Source: JAIEPT01 sp038217425
GTDB lineage: Bacteria; Planctomycetota; Planctomycetia; Gemmatales; Gemmataceae
Length of the DNA stretch: 29,080 bases
Reading direction: 5' to 3'
Assembly: GCA_038217425.1 (NCBI GenBank)
Contig: JBBQPM010000080.1
Span: forward strand, 1-29,080
Under the pieces are notes generated by a model that was not told the origin of the DNA, ran no database searches, and was given only the letters and a program-made list of their open reading frames with translations. Position 1 is the first letter of the stretch; the number at the start of each line of letters is the position of its first letter. Positions 1 to 8,193 of this stretch are shown in pieces. The translations under genes were made by a program, and so were the position numbers.

Positions 1-17
1 AAACGAAGTCGGCCATC

Positions 18-1649
18 ATGGTCCGCAAGGATCCGTCGTTCTCCTACGGCGCCGTCGCCGTCCTGTTCGACGCCACCGGCAGCACCCGCAACGTCTTCAA
101 GACCTCGACCCGCTTCCACAAGGCCGTCAAGGCGCTCGATCAGTTCCTCGAGTCGCTACCTGAAAATACGTATCTCAGTCTGACCGTAGTCGTCACGCCT
201 GACGGCAAGGAAAACCCCGAATTCCGCACGCTACGCACGTCATCGGAATGGAAACTCTTCCAACGGCAACCCCTCATTGCCCAGGTCGACGCGCTCTACC
301 ACCAATTCAAATACGGCTGGTCGCCTATCGCGGAAGGTCTCGTCCACGTCATGGAGAAAGGTTTCCCCGATGCGAGCACGAACTACCATGGGCCGCGCCT
401 GTTGGTCGCCCTCACTGACGGAGATGACAACTTTTCGCTCGCACACAAGCCGGTCACCAAGCCCAGCGTCGAGCACAATCAACGGCTCCGCGATTACCTC
501 ATCCGCAACTTTCGCGACTCCGGCGTGCAGGTCCATATCGTCTGCTTCAACCAGCGCAACGATTCCGAGGCGATCAACTCCGAGGACCAGTTTCTCATCG
601 TCACGAATCCGAAGCAGCGCTACTTTGACCCGGCCGGCACCTTCGTCATTGAACCCGACCCGGAACGCCTGGCGGAGAAGCTGATCGACGCGGTTCGGCC
701 GAGATACAACCTCATCAAGCAGCGGGAGTTGGAGCGACTGGTCGCGGAGAAATGGGGAGGCGCTGACGCCGGCACGCATCGTCTGAGTCTCAAGGGGGAG
801 AAATCCAAGGACATCCGCGTCGATCTCAAGCCCGGCGACCGCATGGTGGTCACGCTGCGGCGCACCGGCGACAAACGCCTCGAGTATAAACGGACGCCGA
901 TGGGGGATTTCTTCCCCAGATTCAAACTCGACGAGAAGAACGTCGGCTCGACGCGGGTGTCGCTGTTCCAGAATCAGCAGAAGAGCTACAAGGGAAACCA
1001 ACTTCGCCAGCTGATTTCCATCGAGGATTTGGCGGAACGGACCTGGCTGGCGCAGCCGGCGCCCTGGTTGGCGTGGATCGAGACGACGCCCAAGACCGGG
1101 AAGTCGGCGGCTCTCGTAGAAACGTTCCGCGACTACGCGCACGCCGCCCCGATGCACCAGGTGCGCGTGCACGGCTGGCCCGACGCCGACCCCTCGCAGG
1201 TGCGCATCTGGTGGGCAGACTCCTCCGCAGGCATCGATGCGTTCGGCAAGGAGATCGATCTGCCGTCCAAAGGTTCGGCCCGGCAAACGCTGGAAATTCA
1301 CAAGACGAAGGTCGAGATCGAGAGCGCGGGCTACGAAACCCACGCGGTCAAGCGTCGTGCGGACGAGCCGCCGATCGCCGGGGAATCGTGCTACGTGGTT
1401 CGGCTGAAGTTCCCGCCGGGCCAGCCGGTGCGTCTGATGCTGAACCATCCCCACGAAGGGGGCGAACATCATCTCTTCTACGAGGCGGGCAAAGCGACGG
1501 CGTACTTCTGGGGCGTCAGCGAGACCGAACGCCTTCCCTTTCAGCTCGTCCTCCTGGACGCGTTCAAGAAGTCGCGTGAACCGGTGGTTTTCCAGCCGTC
1601 CGCCATCGGGAATTCATCCGGGCCGCCGGAAATTGCGGTGCCGGAATAA
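18..1649 (+). CDS. VWA (von Willebrand factor A) domain protein, probably 5'-truncated by the window
   Basis: The first ~235 residues form a VWA-type fold: a MIDAS-like DATGS (D18, T20, S22) follows a hydrophobic strand, and LTDGDD (T133-D134) supplies the later metal-site residues. VWA domains bind a divalent metal and mediate protein-protein contacts. The remaining ~300 residues are mostly beta-like and I do not recognise them. No signal peptide or membrane segment is seen, so it is probably cytoplasmic. The VWA strand begins only ~10 residues after the ATG at 18, and the frame has no stop from base 3 onward, so the real start may lie left of the window and further domains may be missing. 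It is followed by a 121-base gap and then a TPR/receiver gene on the same strand. The VWA call is fairly sure; the partner and role are unknown. Confidence 0.75.
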   Translation: MVRKDPSFSYGAVAVLFDATGSTRNVFKTSTRFHKAVKALDQFLESLPENTYLSLTVVVTPDGKENPEFRTLRTSSEWKLFQRQPLIAQVDALYHQFKYGWSPIAEGLVHVMEKGFPDASTNYHGPRLLVALTDGDDNFSLAHKPVTKPSVEHNQRLRDYLIRNFRDSGVQVHIVCFNQRNDSEAINSEDQFLIVTNPKQRYFDPAGTFVIEPDPERLAEKLIDAVRPRYNLIKQRELERLVAEKWGGADAGTHRLSLKGEKSKDIRVDLKPGDRMVVTLRRTGDKRLEYKRTPMGDFFPRFKLDEKNVGSTRVSLFQNQQKSYKGNQLRQLISIEDLAERTWLAQPAPWLAWIETTPKTGKSAALVETFRDYAHAAPMHQVRVHGWPDADPSQVRIWWADSSAGIDAFGKEIDLPSKGSARQTLEIHKTKVEIESAGYETHAVKRRADEPPIAGESCYVVRLKFPPGQPVRLMLNHPHEGGEHHLFYEAGKATAYFWGVSETERLPFQLVLLDAFKKSREPVVFQPSAIGNSSGPPEIAVPE

Positions 1650-1770
1650 TTGCCTTGCGGGGGAGCAAAAAAAAGGATCGATTTTGTCCATTTAACGCCA
1701 GGCCGTAATTTTTTGAGCTACATTTGGAGGGAACTCGCAATCCCCCGGTCCAGTCGACAGGACAAAGGTC

Positions 1771-2982
1771 ATGTCGTTAGCTCTCAAAACTCTCAAAGAC
1801 GGCATTGCCGCGGCCCAGGCCGGCGACCGACAAAAGGCGGCGGAGTGCCTGCGCGAAGCGGTTCGAATCGACCCGAAGAACGAGACGGCCTGGATGTGGC
1901 TTGCCAGCGTCGTGGAGTCGCCGCAGGAGGCGCTCGACGCGCTCCATCAAGTCCTTGCCCTCAACCCGCAGAGTCACTCGGCTCTTAACCAAATCAAGGG
2001 CGTTCGCCTCGAAGCGGGCATCGCCGCCGCCAAGGCGCACGATTCCTCGACCGCGCGCAAGCTCTTCAAACTTGTCCTCAAGGATGATCCCAACGATCAA
2101 ACCGCGCTACTCTGGCTCGCCGGGTCGTACGACGAGCCGGAACTGAGTTTGCCGCTGCTCGAAAAACTGCTGCGCATCAACCCGCAACACCTCGCCGCCC
2201 GTACCGGCATCGAGCAATGTCGGCGCCGACTGCAGCCCGCGTTCGCCTGTCCCATCTGCCTGCACACCGACCGCGTCAAGGTCGACGTTTGCCCCAGCTG
2301 CGGCTGCCGACTCGACGTGCTGCAGCTCGACGCGATCCTGGAAAATCTCAGCATCGATCGGGAAAAGGTGCAGACGGGCATACGTCGGCTGCAGGCCAAG
2401 CTCGACGGCACCGTCGACGCCAACACGTACTATTTTTTGGGCCTGGCACTACTCAACCTGCAGAACCTGGACGAGGCGATTCTGAGCTTCGAGGGCGCCT
2501 TCAAGCTCAAGGCCGGCGACCGCGCCCTCAAAGTTCTGCTCCATCAGCTGCAACTCAGGCAGCAATCCCTCGAATTTGCCGAGGAGGCGACCGCGCCCTC
2601 CGAGAATCTCCCCCCGGCCATTCTCGTGATCGACGATAGCCCCAACATGCGCAAGCTCATGGCCTTCGTCCTGGCCAACGCGGGATATCGCGTCCTGCAG
2701 GCGGAAAGTCTGCGCGAGGCGGACGAAATCCTGCGAGAGGACGGGCCCTTCCAGATGATCGTCCTCGACGGCGATCTCGACGATCTGGAATGGCGCAAGC
2801 GCCCGGCCGTCGCCAAGATCCCGCTGGCGATCAGTTCACGCAACGCGGGCCTGGTGCAGCGCATGCGTGCCCGTATGTCCGGCGCCAGCGGATTTCTCGC
2901 CAAACCCTTTCAACCCGAATGGCTCCTGCGTCTGGTCCGAGCTTCCTGCAGAGCCCCGGCGCCCACCCCCAAAACCTTATGA
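1771..2982 (+). CDS. TPR / zinc-ribbon / response-regulator receiver protein
   Basis: A 403-residue cytoplasmic regulator. Residues ~5-150 are TPR-like helical repeats (LREAVRIDPKNETAWMWLA type). A zinc ribbon follows with C160, C163, C174 and C177, then another TPR-like stretch (~200-265). A CheY-like receiver occupies ~283-395, with the acidic pair D288-D289, phosphoacceptor D333 (MIVLDGDL) and conserved K378 (LAKPF); the switch Thr position is Ser (AISS). All phosphorylation residues are therefore present, so it should accept phosphate from a histidine kinase, but no kinase is in view. Its stop overlaps the next start (ATGA, 2979-2982), so it is translationally coupled to a CheW-like protein. 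I infer a chemotaxis-like or PilG/PilI-like signalling module. An AAAGGTC just before the ATG fits a weak RBS. Confidence 0.85.
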   Translation: MSLALKTLKDGIAAAQAGDRQKAAECLREAVRIDPKNETAWMWLASVVESPQEALDALHQVLALNPQSHSALNQIKGVRLEAGIAAAKAHDSSTARKLFKLVLKDDPNDQTALLWLAGSYDEPELSLPLLEKLLRINPQHLAARTGIEQCRRRLQPAFACPICLHTDRVKVDVCPSCGCRLDVLQLDAILENLSIDREKVQTGIRRLQAKLDGTVDANTYYFLGLALLNLQNLDEAILSFEGAFKLKAGDRALKVLLHQLQLRQQSLEFAEEATAPSENLPPAILVIDDSPNMRKLMAFVLANAGYRVLQAESLREADEILREDGPFQMIVLDGDLDDLEWRKRPAVAKIPLAISSRNAGLVQRMRARMSGASGFLAKPFQPEWLLRLVRASCRAPAPTPKTL

Positions 2983-3830
2983 GCAATCCCAAGCTGCCCC
3001 CGGAAACTCCCGACGACGCGCTCCCGGCGTGGCTGCAACTGGAGGGCGTCGACCTCTCCGCGTTCAAAGCCGAGCATCGACTCGAAGCGACCCCCGGCGA
3101 CGTGCATCCTCCCTCCGACCTCGAGATTACCGTTTTCGGCTCCCCCAAGAAGCTCAAGGAACAAGCCCTGGCCGAGCAGTCCGAGGAGGTTCTGGAGGAG
3201 GGGGAACTAATCCCGGACGACCTGGACGGAATGCCTTCCACGTCCGAAGGACTGCCGCTGGTGATCGAGGAATACGTCCCTTCGCCTCAACTGCCGTTGC
3301 CGGAACCGATCTTTTCGAATTTCAATCCTAACGATTCACAGCACGGGCTCGAAAAGCTGCTCAAGCTGCCCGAGCACGAAGTCGCCATGACGCTCGAGGA
3401 GATCGAACTCCCGGATGTGGAGGACGTGGAGCAGACCCCTGCGTATCGCCGACCGACTGCCGCCGACCACGCTCCCTATTTGACGTTTGCGGTTGGCGAA
3501 TGGACAATGTCGCTCCCCTTCGACCGCGTGCACGAGGTCGTGCGCGTTCCGGCCGCCGGTAAGTTTGTAGATATGCGGGCACTGCTGAAACTAGCGCCGG
3601 CCGCGAACGTCTCCGAGCGCCGCATGTTGATGATCGCGTCGCCCAAGTATCCCGACCGCCTCGCCGGGCTCGTCGTCGATCGCGTGCTCGGCTTGACCCA
3701 CGTGTCGGCAATCACGCTGGCCGTTCCTGAAGCGCTCGCGCTGTATCGCCCGCTCGTCGCCGGCGCCGCGGATTCGAAAGGAACTCGGCTGGTGCTGCTG
3801 GATTCGACATACATTGTACAGCGGAGCTGA
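2979..3830 (+). CDS. CheW-like adaptor with long acidic N-terminal extension
   Basis: 283 residues. Residues ~165-280 fit a CheW-like SH3-type fold: YLTFAVGEWTMSLPFDRVHE, then a VDMRALL segment and GLVVDRVLGL. CheW domains couple receptors to CheA-type kinases. The first ~160 residues are acidic, Pro-rich and low in predicted structure, which ordinary CheW proteins (about 150-170 residues) lack. I chose the ATG at 2979 because it overlaps the upstream TGA in ATGA; the frame stays open upstream to 2790, but that stretch lies inside the receiver gene. No cheA, receptor, cheR or cheB is nearby, so partners must be elsewhere. The gene ends 8 bases from the convergent lipoprotein gene. Confidence 0.8.
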   Translation: MSNPKLPPETPDDALPAWLQLEGVDLSAFKAEHRLEATPGDVHPPSDLEITVFGSPKKLKEQALAEQSEEVLEEGELIPDDLDGMPSTSEGLPLVIEEYVPSPQLPLPEPIFSNFNPNDSQHGLEKLLKLPEHEVAMTLEEIELPDVEDVEQTPAYRRPTAADHAPYLTFAVGEWTMSLPFDRVHEVVRVPAAGKFVDMRALLKLAPAANVSERRMLMIASPKYPDRLAGLVVDRVLGLTHVSAITLAVPEALALYRPLVAGAADSKGTRLVLLDSTYIVQRS

Positions 3831-3838
3831 GACTCACG

Positions 3839-4150
3839 TCATTCGGCGCCCTTTTTCGCCTTCGCTTTGAGTTCGTCGACCTTCGCGATCGTCTTGTCGG
3901 GATCGCGGAGCGCGTCGGGCCGGCACGAATCGCAGCAGAGGAACACCGGCTGTCCCTTGACTTCGATTTTGATCGGCACACCCATGCTGCCGAGAACGCC
4001 GCCTTCGGGGCAGGAGCCCTGGGCTTCTACGAGTTTGCGATCCTCGGCAGTGAGTTTATCGCGGGCCTTTTTGACTTCCGCCGTCTCGGAGCTGCGCTGG
4101 CAGCCGGTGAGCGCCACGCACGTCGCCAGGGCGTAAAGTAACGTTCGCAT
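3839..4150 (-). CDS. Small Cys-rich lipoprotein, possible metal-binding
   Basis: 103 residues. The N-terminus is a lipoprotein signal (MRTLLYALATCVALTGC) with C17 as the lipidated Cys. The mature part holds C47 (SCPEGG) and a CCDSC cluster (C72, C73, C76), a Cys spacing like small metal-binding domains attached to periplasmic efflux proteins; a lysine-rich tail follows. I infer a membrane-anchored periplasmic protein binding copper or another soft metal; that is not proven. The frame is open upstream to 4204, but the ATG at 4150 begins a proper signal sequence and has GGAG 8 bases upstream. Its leader directly abuts the REP-like palindrome at 4164, and the kinase gene lies upstream on the same strand. 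Confidence 0.75.
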   Translation of the reverse strand: MRTLLYALATCVALTGCQRSSETAEVKKARDKLTAEDRKLVEAQGSCPEGGVLGSMGVPIKIEVKGQPVFLCCDSCRPDALRDPDKTIAKVDELKAKAKKGAE

Positions 4151-4163
4151 ATCGAAATCTCCG

Positions 4164-4272
4164 AGGCGAGCGGGGGACGTCAGTCCCCCGGTACTGAATT
4201 TCACAGACGGTCGTCAGCTTCAATCGGCGGAAGGACCTGACGTACCGGGGGACTGACGTCCCCCGCTCGCCT
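4164..4272. repeat. REPIN-like inverted repeat pair (31-base arms)
   Basis: Two 31-base arms (4164-4194 and 4242-4272) are perfect reverse complements, separated by 47 bases. Each arm contains its own imperfect palindrome: GGGGGACGTCAGTCCCCC in the first arm and its complement in the second. This two-level symmetry (hairpin within each arm, arms inverted to each other) is the layout of REP doublets (REPINs) mobilised by RAYT/TnpA-REP transposases. No RAYT gene is in the window. It lies between the kinase operon and the lipoprotein gene, both read leftward, so in RNA it would form a strong hairpin in the lipoprotein leader. Confidence 0.85.
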
Positions 4273-4292
4273 TTCCATTATACCGCCCGATA

Positions 4293-6218
4293 TCATTTCT
4301 TGACATGCACGAGCAGGGCGCCGCAGAAGACGTCGCAGTGCGGTTGCAGGGTCCGCCGCAATTTCTCGAGCCCGGCGAGGGCGGCGGTTTCCGGGTCTTC
4401 GCCGCGAATTGGTTTGCCGACGGCTCGCGATGTGAGCCACTGCTTGACGCCCGCCTCGTTGAAGCGAAAATAGACCAGCGGCGGTAAATCCTGGAGATTC
4501 GGTAGAATTCCGTCGACCAGGGCGCGAAACTCCGCCTCCTCCAGCGGCTGACCTTTCCGTGTGCACAGCACGAACAACTCGGGCCCAGGATTGCCTTCGA
4601 GCGGAACCTTGACATGGCCCGCCTCGGGATCGGGATAGACCGCCAACCGCGCCAGGGGCGCGGGCTCCCAGGCGTGCACGCGGGTCCATTGGCCCTCGCC
4701 GAAATGAAAGAGGGCCGCATGCTGATCGGCCGGTACCGGTCCCGTAAAGCGCAAGCCGTCGCCGGTCCGCAGCGGCGCCACATCTTCGACCGGGAACTTT
4801 TGGTCCGCGTTTTTGACCCGACGGAAGACTTCGATGACCAACTCGCCGGGCGAACGTGGAACCGCAGCGGGAAGATTCGGCCGGGGCGTCGGCGTGTGCG
4901 TCATCCACCAGCCGATGCCCACGCCGACGATGAGAATCGCCGACACCGCCAGAACGCGGACGACCCAGCTGCGCCGATGCAGAAACGCCTCGAGATCCTC
5001 GGCCAGCGCGAGAGCGCTCGGATAGCGATCCTTCGGTTCCGGCGCCATGGCCCGGGCGCAGATGCGTCGCAGCCCCTCGGGGACGTTGGCCTTGTCCAGG
5101 GCATCGCGATTCCATTTCCCCTCGCGCGCCTGCTGCAGCACGCTGCGAAACTCGCCGCGATGGTATGGCGCCCGGCCCGTCAGCAGAAAGTAAAGCACGC
5201 CTCCCAGTCCGAAGACGTCGCTCCGCGGGCCCAATGCCGCTTCGTCTCCCTTCGCTTGTTCCGGCGGAATATACGCCAGCGTCCCGGAGAACGAACCGGT
5301 GTTGGGTACGTCGTCCCCGAAGCCCTGACGTGACCGCGCCAGGCCGAAGTCGATAATCTTCGGCTCGCCCCGTTCCGTCACCAGAAGATTCTTCGGCTTG
5401 AGATCCAGATGCAAGATCCCCTTTTGATGCACCACGTCCAGCGCTCGCGCGATTTGCGCCAGCAATTCCGCCGCCCGGCGCGGCGTCGGCTTGCTGCGGT
5501 CCGCGTATTGCTCGAGGTTCACCCCCGGCACCTGTTCCATCACCAGGAACGGCCGACCATCGTGAAAGTCCAGATCGTAAACCCGCGCGATGTGCGGGTG
5601 ATCGAACTGTGCCAGGATCTGCCCCTCGGCGAGCAGCCGATCGCGTTCGAAGTCGCCGGGAATCGGCAGTTTGCTGAGCTTGACGACCGCTTCTTTGCCG
5701 AGCGTCGGATGCGTGGCCCGATAGACGATCCCCTGGCCCCCCTCGGCGAGCACGCTCAGCACCGGATATTTGCCGATAAGTTTGGGCGTGGGAGCGGAGG
5801 CAGGCGGAGGGCTCTGGCTCGTGCGCGCCTGGGCGGAGCTGTCGACCGTCTCGGGCTGCATGAGCGCCTGATCGACGGCCAGCAACCGGGCGAGCGGTTG
5901 GTGCAAATGAGGAAAACGGGTAAGAAACTCCTCCGCGACGGGATTCAGGCCCTGTTCCTGTTGCAGAATGAACTCGCTGTAGACCAGATCGAGGGCGAGT
6001 TCCTGCGAAAGATTCGCGAGCGGCGGCAGCTCTAGATATGCCTCGATCGGCACGCGGGAACCGTTCCGCCAGCGCTGGCGTTGATCGTCTTGAATCCAGA
6101 GGACGAGATCTTCGCCGCGGCGGGCGGCGAGTTGTGCGAGGATCGAAAGCCGGCTCGTTTCGTCCCATGGCGGCGGGAACGGGACATGCGAGAGGGTTTC
6201 GGACGCCGAGGGTTTCAT
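4293..6218 (-). CDS. Membrane-anchored Ser/Thr protein kinase (Hanks type)
   Basis: 641 residues. A ~145-residue N-terminal region precedes the kinase domain (~149-413): glycine loop AEGGQGIVY, ATP-binding K180 (AVVKL), catalytic loop HLDLKPKN (D272, N277), DFG at 290-292 and an APE-like PPE. The Arg of the usual HRD is Leu271, so this is a non-RD kinase. One membrane helix follows (~418-440), then a ~200-residue C-terminal region outside the membrane that I do not recognise and that may be sensory. It overlaps the upstream sigma factor gene by 4 bases (ATGA), a pairing known in planctomycetes where ECF-type sigma factors sit next to Ser/Thr kinases. I infer that the kinase controls the sigma factor by phosphorylation. 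Confidence 0.93.
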   Translation of the reverse strand: MKPSASETLSHVPFPPPWDETSRLSILAQLAARRGEDLVLWIQDDQRQRWRNGSRVPIEAYLELPPLANLSQELALDLVYSEFILQQEQGLNPVAEEFLTRFPHLHQPLARLLAVDQALMQPETVDSSAQARTSQSPPPASAPTPKLIGKYPVLSVLAEGGQGIVYRATHPTLGKEAVVKLSKLPIPGDFERDRLLAEGQILAQFDHPHIARVYDLDFHDGRPFLVMEQVPGVNLEQYADRSKPTPRRAAELLAQIARALDVVHQKGILHLDLKPKNLLVTERGEPKIIDFGLARSRQGFGDDVPNTGSFSGTLAYIPPEQAKGDEAALGPRSDVFGLGGVLYFLLTGRAPYHRGEFRSVLQQAREGKWNRDALDKANVPEGLRRICARAMAPEPKDRYPSALALAEDLEAFLHRRSWVVRVLAVSAILIVGVGIGWWMTHTPTPRPNLPAAVPRSPGELVIEVFRRVKNADQKFPVEDVAPLRTGDGLRFTGPVPADQHAALFHFGEGQWTRVHAWEPAPLARLAVYPDPEAGHVKVPLEGNPGPELFVLCTRKGQPLEEAEFRALVDGILPNLQDLPPLVYFRFNEAGVKQWLTSRAVGKPIRGEDPETAALAGLEKLRRTLQPHCDVFCGALLVHVKK

Positions 6219-6793
6219 GAGGGTTCCGCCAGTCCCAGTTGCAGAGCCACGCGGTCCAGGGCTCGTCGATATTGCTTACGACACTTATCGGGAGTCTCGC
6301 TGCGATCCAGGGCAATATCCTGCCATGACTTGCCCGCCAGGCGGTCCTCGGCCAGCTGCGTCTCCTCGGGCGTGAGGAGTCCGCGCGCCTTGGCGAGCAG
6401 CTCCCGATAGTCGGCGGCGGGCTCCGTCTCACGCGCCGGCGCCTGCTCCAGGGGGGCTGGGTCGTGCGCCATTTGCCGAGCGGTTTTCTCTTTCTTGCGA
6501 TCGCGCGCCAGGTTCAGCACCTTGTTCCGCGCCATGGTCACCAGCAAGTTGAACAGATTCCTCGGCTCGCTCAATTCGAACTGCCCCAGCGCCGCCCGCA
6601 GGAAGAAATTCGCCAGCACCGACTGGCAAATGTCTGACGAATCGACGAGTCGGCGCAAGAACGGATCCGTGAGCCGAAGCCGAACGACGCGCCGCAGCTC
6701 CGGCGCGAAGTGCTCGACGATGAGCGCAGCCGCCTGTTCGTCGCCCGCGCGGACGCGCTGCATCCATTCCTGAAACTGCGGGACGTCGAACAT
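6215..6793 (-). CDS. ECF-type RNA polymerase sigma factor
   Basis: 192 residues. Residues ~10-100 fit sigma region 2: DSSDICQSVLANFFLR, then LFNLLVTMARNKVLNLARD. Residues ~135-190 fit region 4, with a helix-turn-helix around WQDIALDRSETPDKCRKQ. The linker between them is Pro/Glu rich. I chose the ATG at 6793 (MFDVPQFQEWMQRV), since the upstream codons in the open frame do not look like protein. Its stop overlaps the kinase start, so sigma and kinase are made together. No anti-sigma factor gene is present; the kinase probably takes that place, as in ECF groups linked to Ser/Thr kinases. Target promoters are not visible here. Confidence 0.9.
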   Translation of the reverse strand: MFDVPQFQEWMQRVRAGDEQAAALIVEHFAPELRRVVRLRLTDPFLRRLVDSSDICQSVLANFFLRAALGQFELSEPRNLFNLLVTMARNKVLNLARDRKKEKTARQMAHDPAPLEQAPARETEPAADYRELLAKARGLLTPEETQLAEDRLAGKSWQDIALDRSETPDKCRKQYRRALDRVALQLGLAEPS

Positions 6794-6823
6794 ACGGCCA
6801 TCCGATCTTATTAACCCGAGTTC

Positions 6824-6829
6824 ATTGTA
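6824..6829 (-). promoter_or_regulatory. Possible -10 box of the sigma/kinase operon
   Basis: TACAAT (read on the minus strand) matches the sigma-70 -10 consensus at 5 of 6 bases and lies ~30 bases upstream of the sigma factor ATG. No good -35 box lies 16-18 bases further up, so the call is weak; the operon may use another sigma factor. Confidence 0.3.
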
Positions 6830-6939
6830 GATCGGACAACGTCTGCCGGGAAACCCAAAAGAAAGGGCGAAATTGCAGTGGCCCCGGCCGCCCCCCATCG
6901 GATACACTACCCAGATCCATCCCCGCGGAGTTTCTCATT

Positions 6940-8193
6940 ATGCAGCGACGTCAATTTCTCGCCGCCTCGAGCGCCGCGCTCGCCACTCTCCCCGCCTGGA
7001 GCAACGAACCCGCCTCGCCGCGCGGTCGGGCCGAGCACTGCATTTTCCTTTGGCTCGGCGGCGGCATGTCGCAGGTCGACACCTTCGACCCCAAGCGTCT
7101 GGGCGACCCGAAGACGCGTACGCCCGGCTCCGCATATGAAGCGATCCCCACCGCCGTCCCCGGCGTGCGCGTCACCCGGTATTTGCCGCGTGTGGCTCGA
7201 CTCATGGACCGCGTCACCGCCGTCCGCACCGTGCATCACGAAGTCATCGACGAACACGCCGCCGCCACCAACCGCGTTCACACCGGCCGCCCCACCACGG
7301 GCACCATCGTCTATCCCTCGATCGGTTCCGTCGTCGCCAATCAAATGGGACCGGCCGACCCGGACGTCCCCGCGTACATGGTCATCGGCTACCCGAACGT
7401 GAGCCGTGGTCCTGGGTTCCTCGGCCCGCGCTACGGTTACGTTTACCTCACCGACACGAACGCCGGACCCGCGGGTTTCACGCGGCATGAGGATGTCAAC
7501 GACGAACGCCAGGCGGCGCGCGAACGCCTCTTGAGTCCGCTGCGCCAACAACCCGCGAATCCCGCCTTGGCGTCGTACGACCAGACCATCGCCGCCAGCT
7601 TGCGGTTGGCGGGCCCCAAGTTCATGGACATCTTCCGCCTCGATCAGGAGCCCGCGCCGATCCGCCATCTCTACGGCGGGGAGTTCGGCCAGCGCTGTCT
7701 GTTAGCACGCCGACTCGTCGAAGCGGGCGTCCGTTTCATCGAAGTCTCGCACAACCTCAACTTCCTCAACGGCACCGGCTGGGACACGCACAACGAGGGC
7801 CAACTGCAGCAACATCGGCTCATCGCCGAACTCGACACCGCGCTCGGCGCCTTGATCGCCGACCTCGAAAATCGCGGCCTGCTCGAGAAGACGCTGATCG
7901 TCGTCGGCAGCGAGTTCGGGCGACCTTCGACTTTCGACGGCGGCGGCGGGCGGGCGCATCAGGGCAAGGCCTACTCGATGGTCCTTGCCGGCGGCGGCCT
8001 GCGCCACCGGGGCGCGTACGGCGTCACCGACGAACTCTGCACCAAGATCGACGAGCATCCCGTCTCCGTCCCCGATTTCCACGCCACCGTCTACGCCGCC
8101 CTCGGCATCGACCCGGCTCGCAACCTCTTCGGCGGCCCGCGCCCCGTCCCCATCACGGATGGCGGAACGCCCATTCGGGCGCTCTTTGCATGA
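6940..8193 (+). CDS. DUF1501 family protein, Tat-exported
   Basis: 417 residues. It starts with a Tat-type signal (RRQFLAASS, then an Ala-rich hydrophobic stretch). The body fits the DUF1501 family, which shares the alkaline-phosphatase/sulfatase fold and is abundant in planctomycetes: FLWLGGGMSQVDTFDPK near the N-terminus, HTGRPTTG, GWDTHNEGQ in the middle, and VVGSEFGR near the C-terminus. Family members often sit beside PSD1-type cytochrome proteins; none is seen here. The function is not established; it probably acts outside the cytoplasmic membrane. GGAG 9 bases upstream supports the ATG. The gene overlaps the next one by 4 bases (ATGA), which is odd because the partner is a cytoplasmic ATPase. 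Confidence 0.9.
   Translation: MQRRQFLAASSAALATLPAWSNEPASPRGRAEHCIFLWLGGGMSQVDTFDPKRLGDPKTRTPGSAYEAIPTAVPGVRVTRYLPRVARLMDRVTAVRTVHHEVIDEHAAATNRVHTGRPTTGTIVYPSIGSVVANQMGPADPDVPAYMVIGYPNVSRGPGFLGPRYGYVYLTDTNAGPAGFTRHEDVNDERQAARERLLSPLRQQPANPALASYDQTIAASLRLAGPKFMDIFRLDQEPAPIRHLYGGEFGQRCLLARRLVEAGVRFIEVSHNLNFLNGTGWDTHNEGQLQQHRLIAELDTALGALIADLENRGLLEKTLIVVGSEFGRPSTFDGGGGRAHQGKAYSMVLAGGGLRHRGAYGVTDELCTKIDEHPVSVPDFHATVYAALGIDPARNLFGGPRPVPITDGGTPIRALFA

Noticed and set aside
240..1472. 410-residue minus-strand frame opposite the VWA gene
   Set aside because: No recognisable domain and skewed Arg/Val content; explained by GC-rich codon structure of the opposite strand.
2790..2978. Upstream extension of the CheW-like gene
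   Set aside because: It lies inside the receiver-domain gene in another frame, and the ATGA overlap gives a natural start at 2979.
4201..6432. 743-residue minus-strand frame overlapping the kinase gene
   Set aside because: It is very Arg/Ala/Pro-rich, shows no domain, and runs in another frame of the kinase and sigma genes, which have full motif sets.
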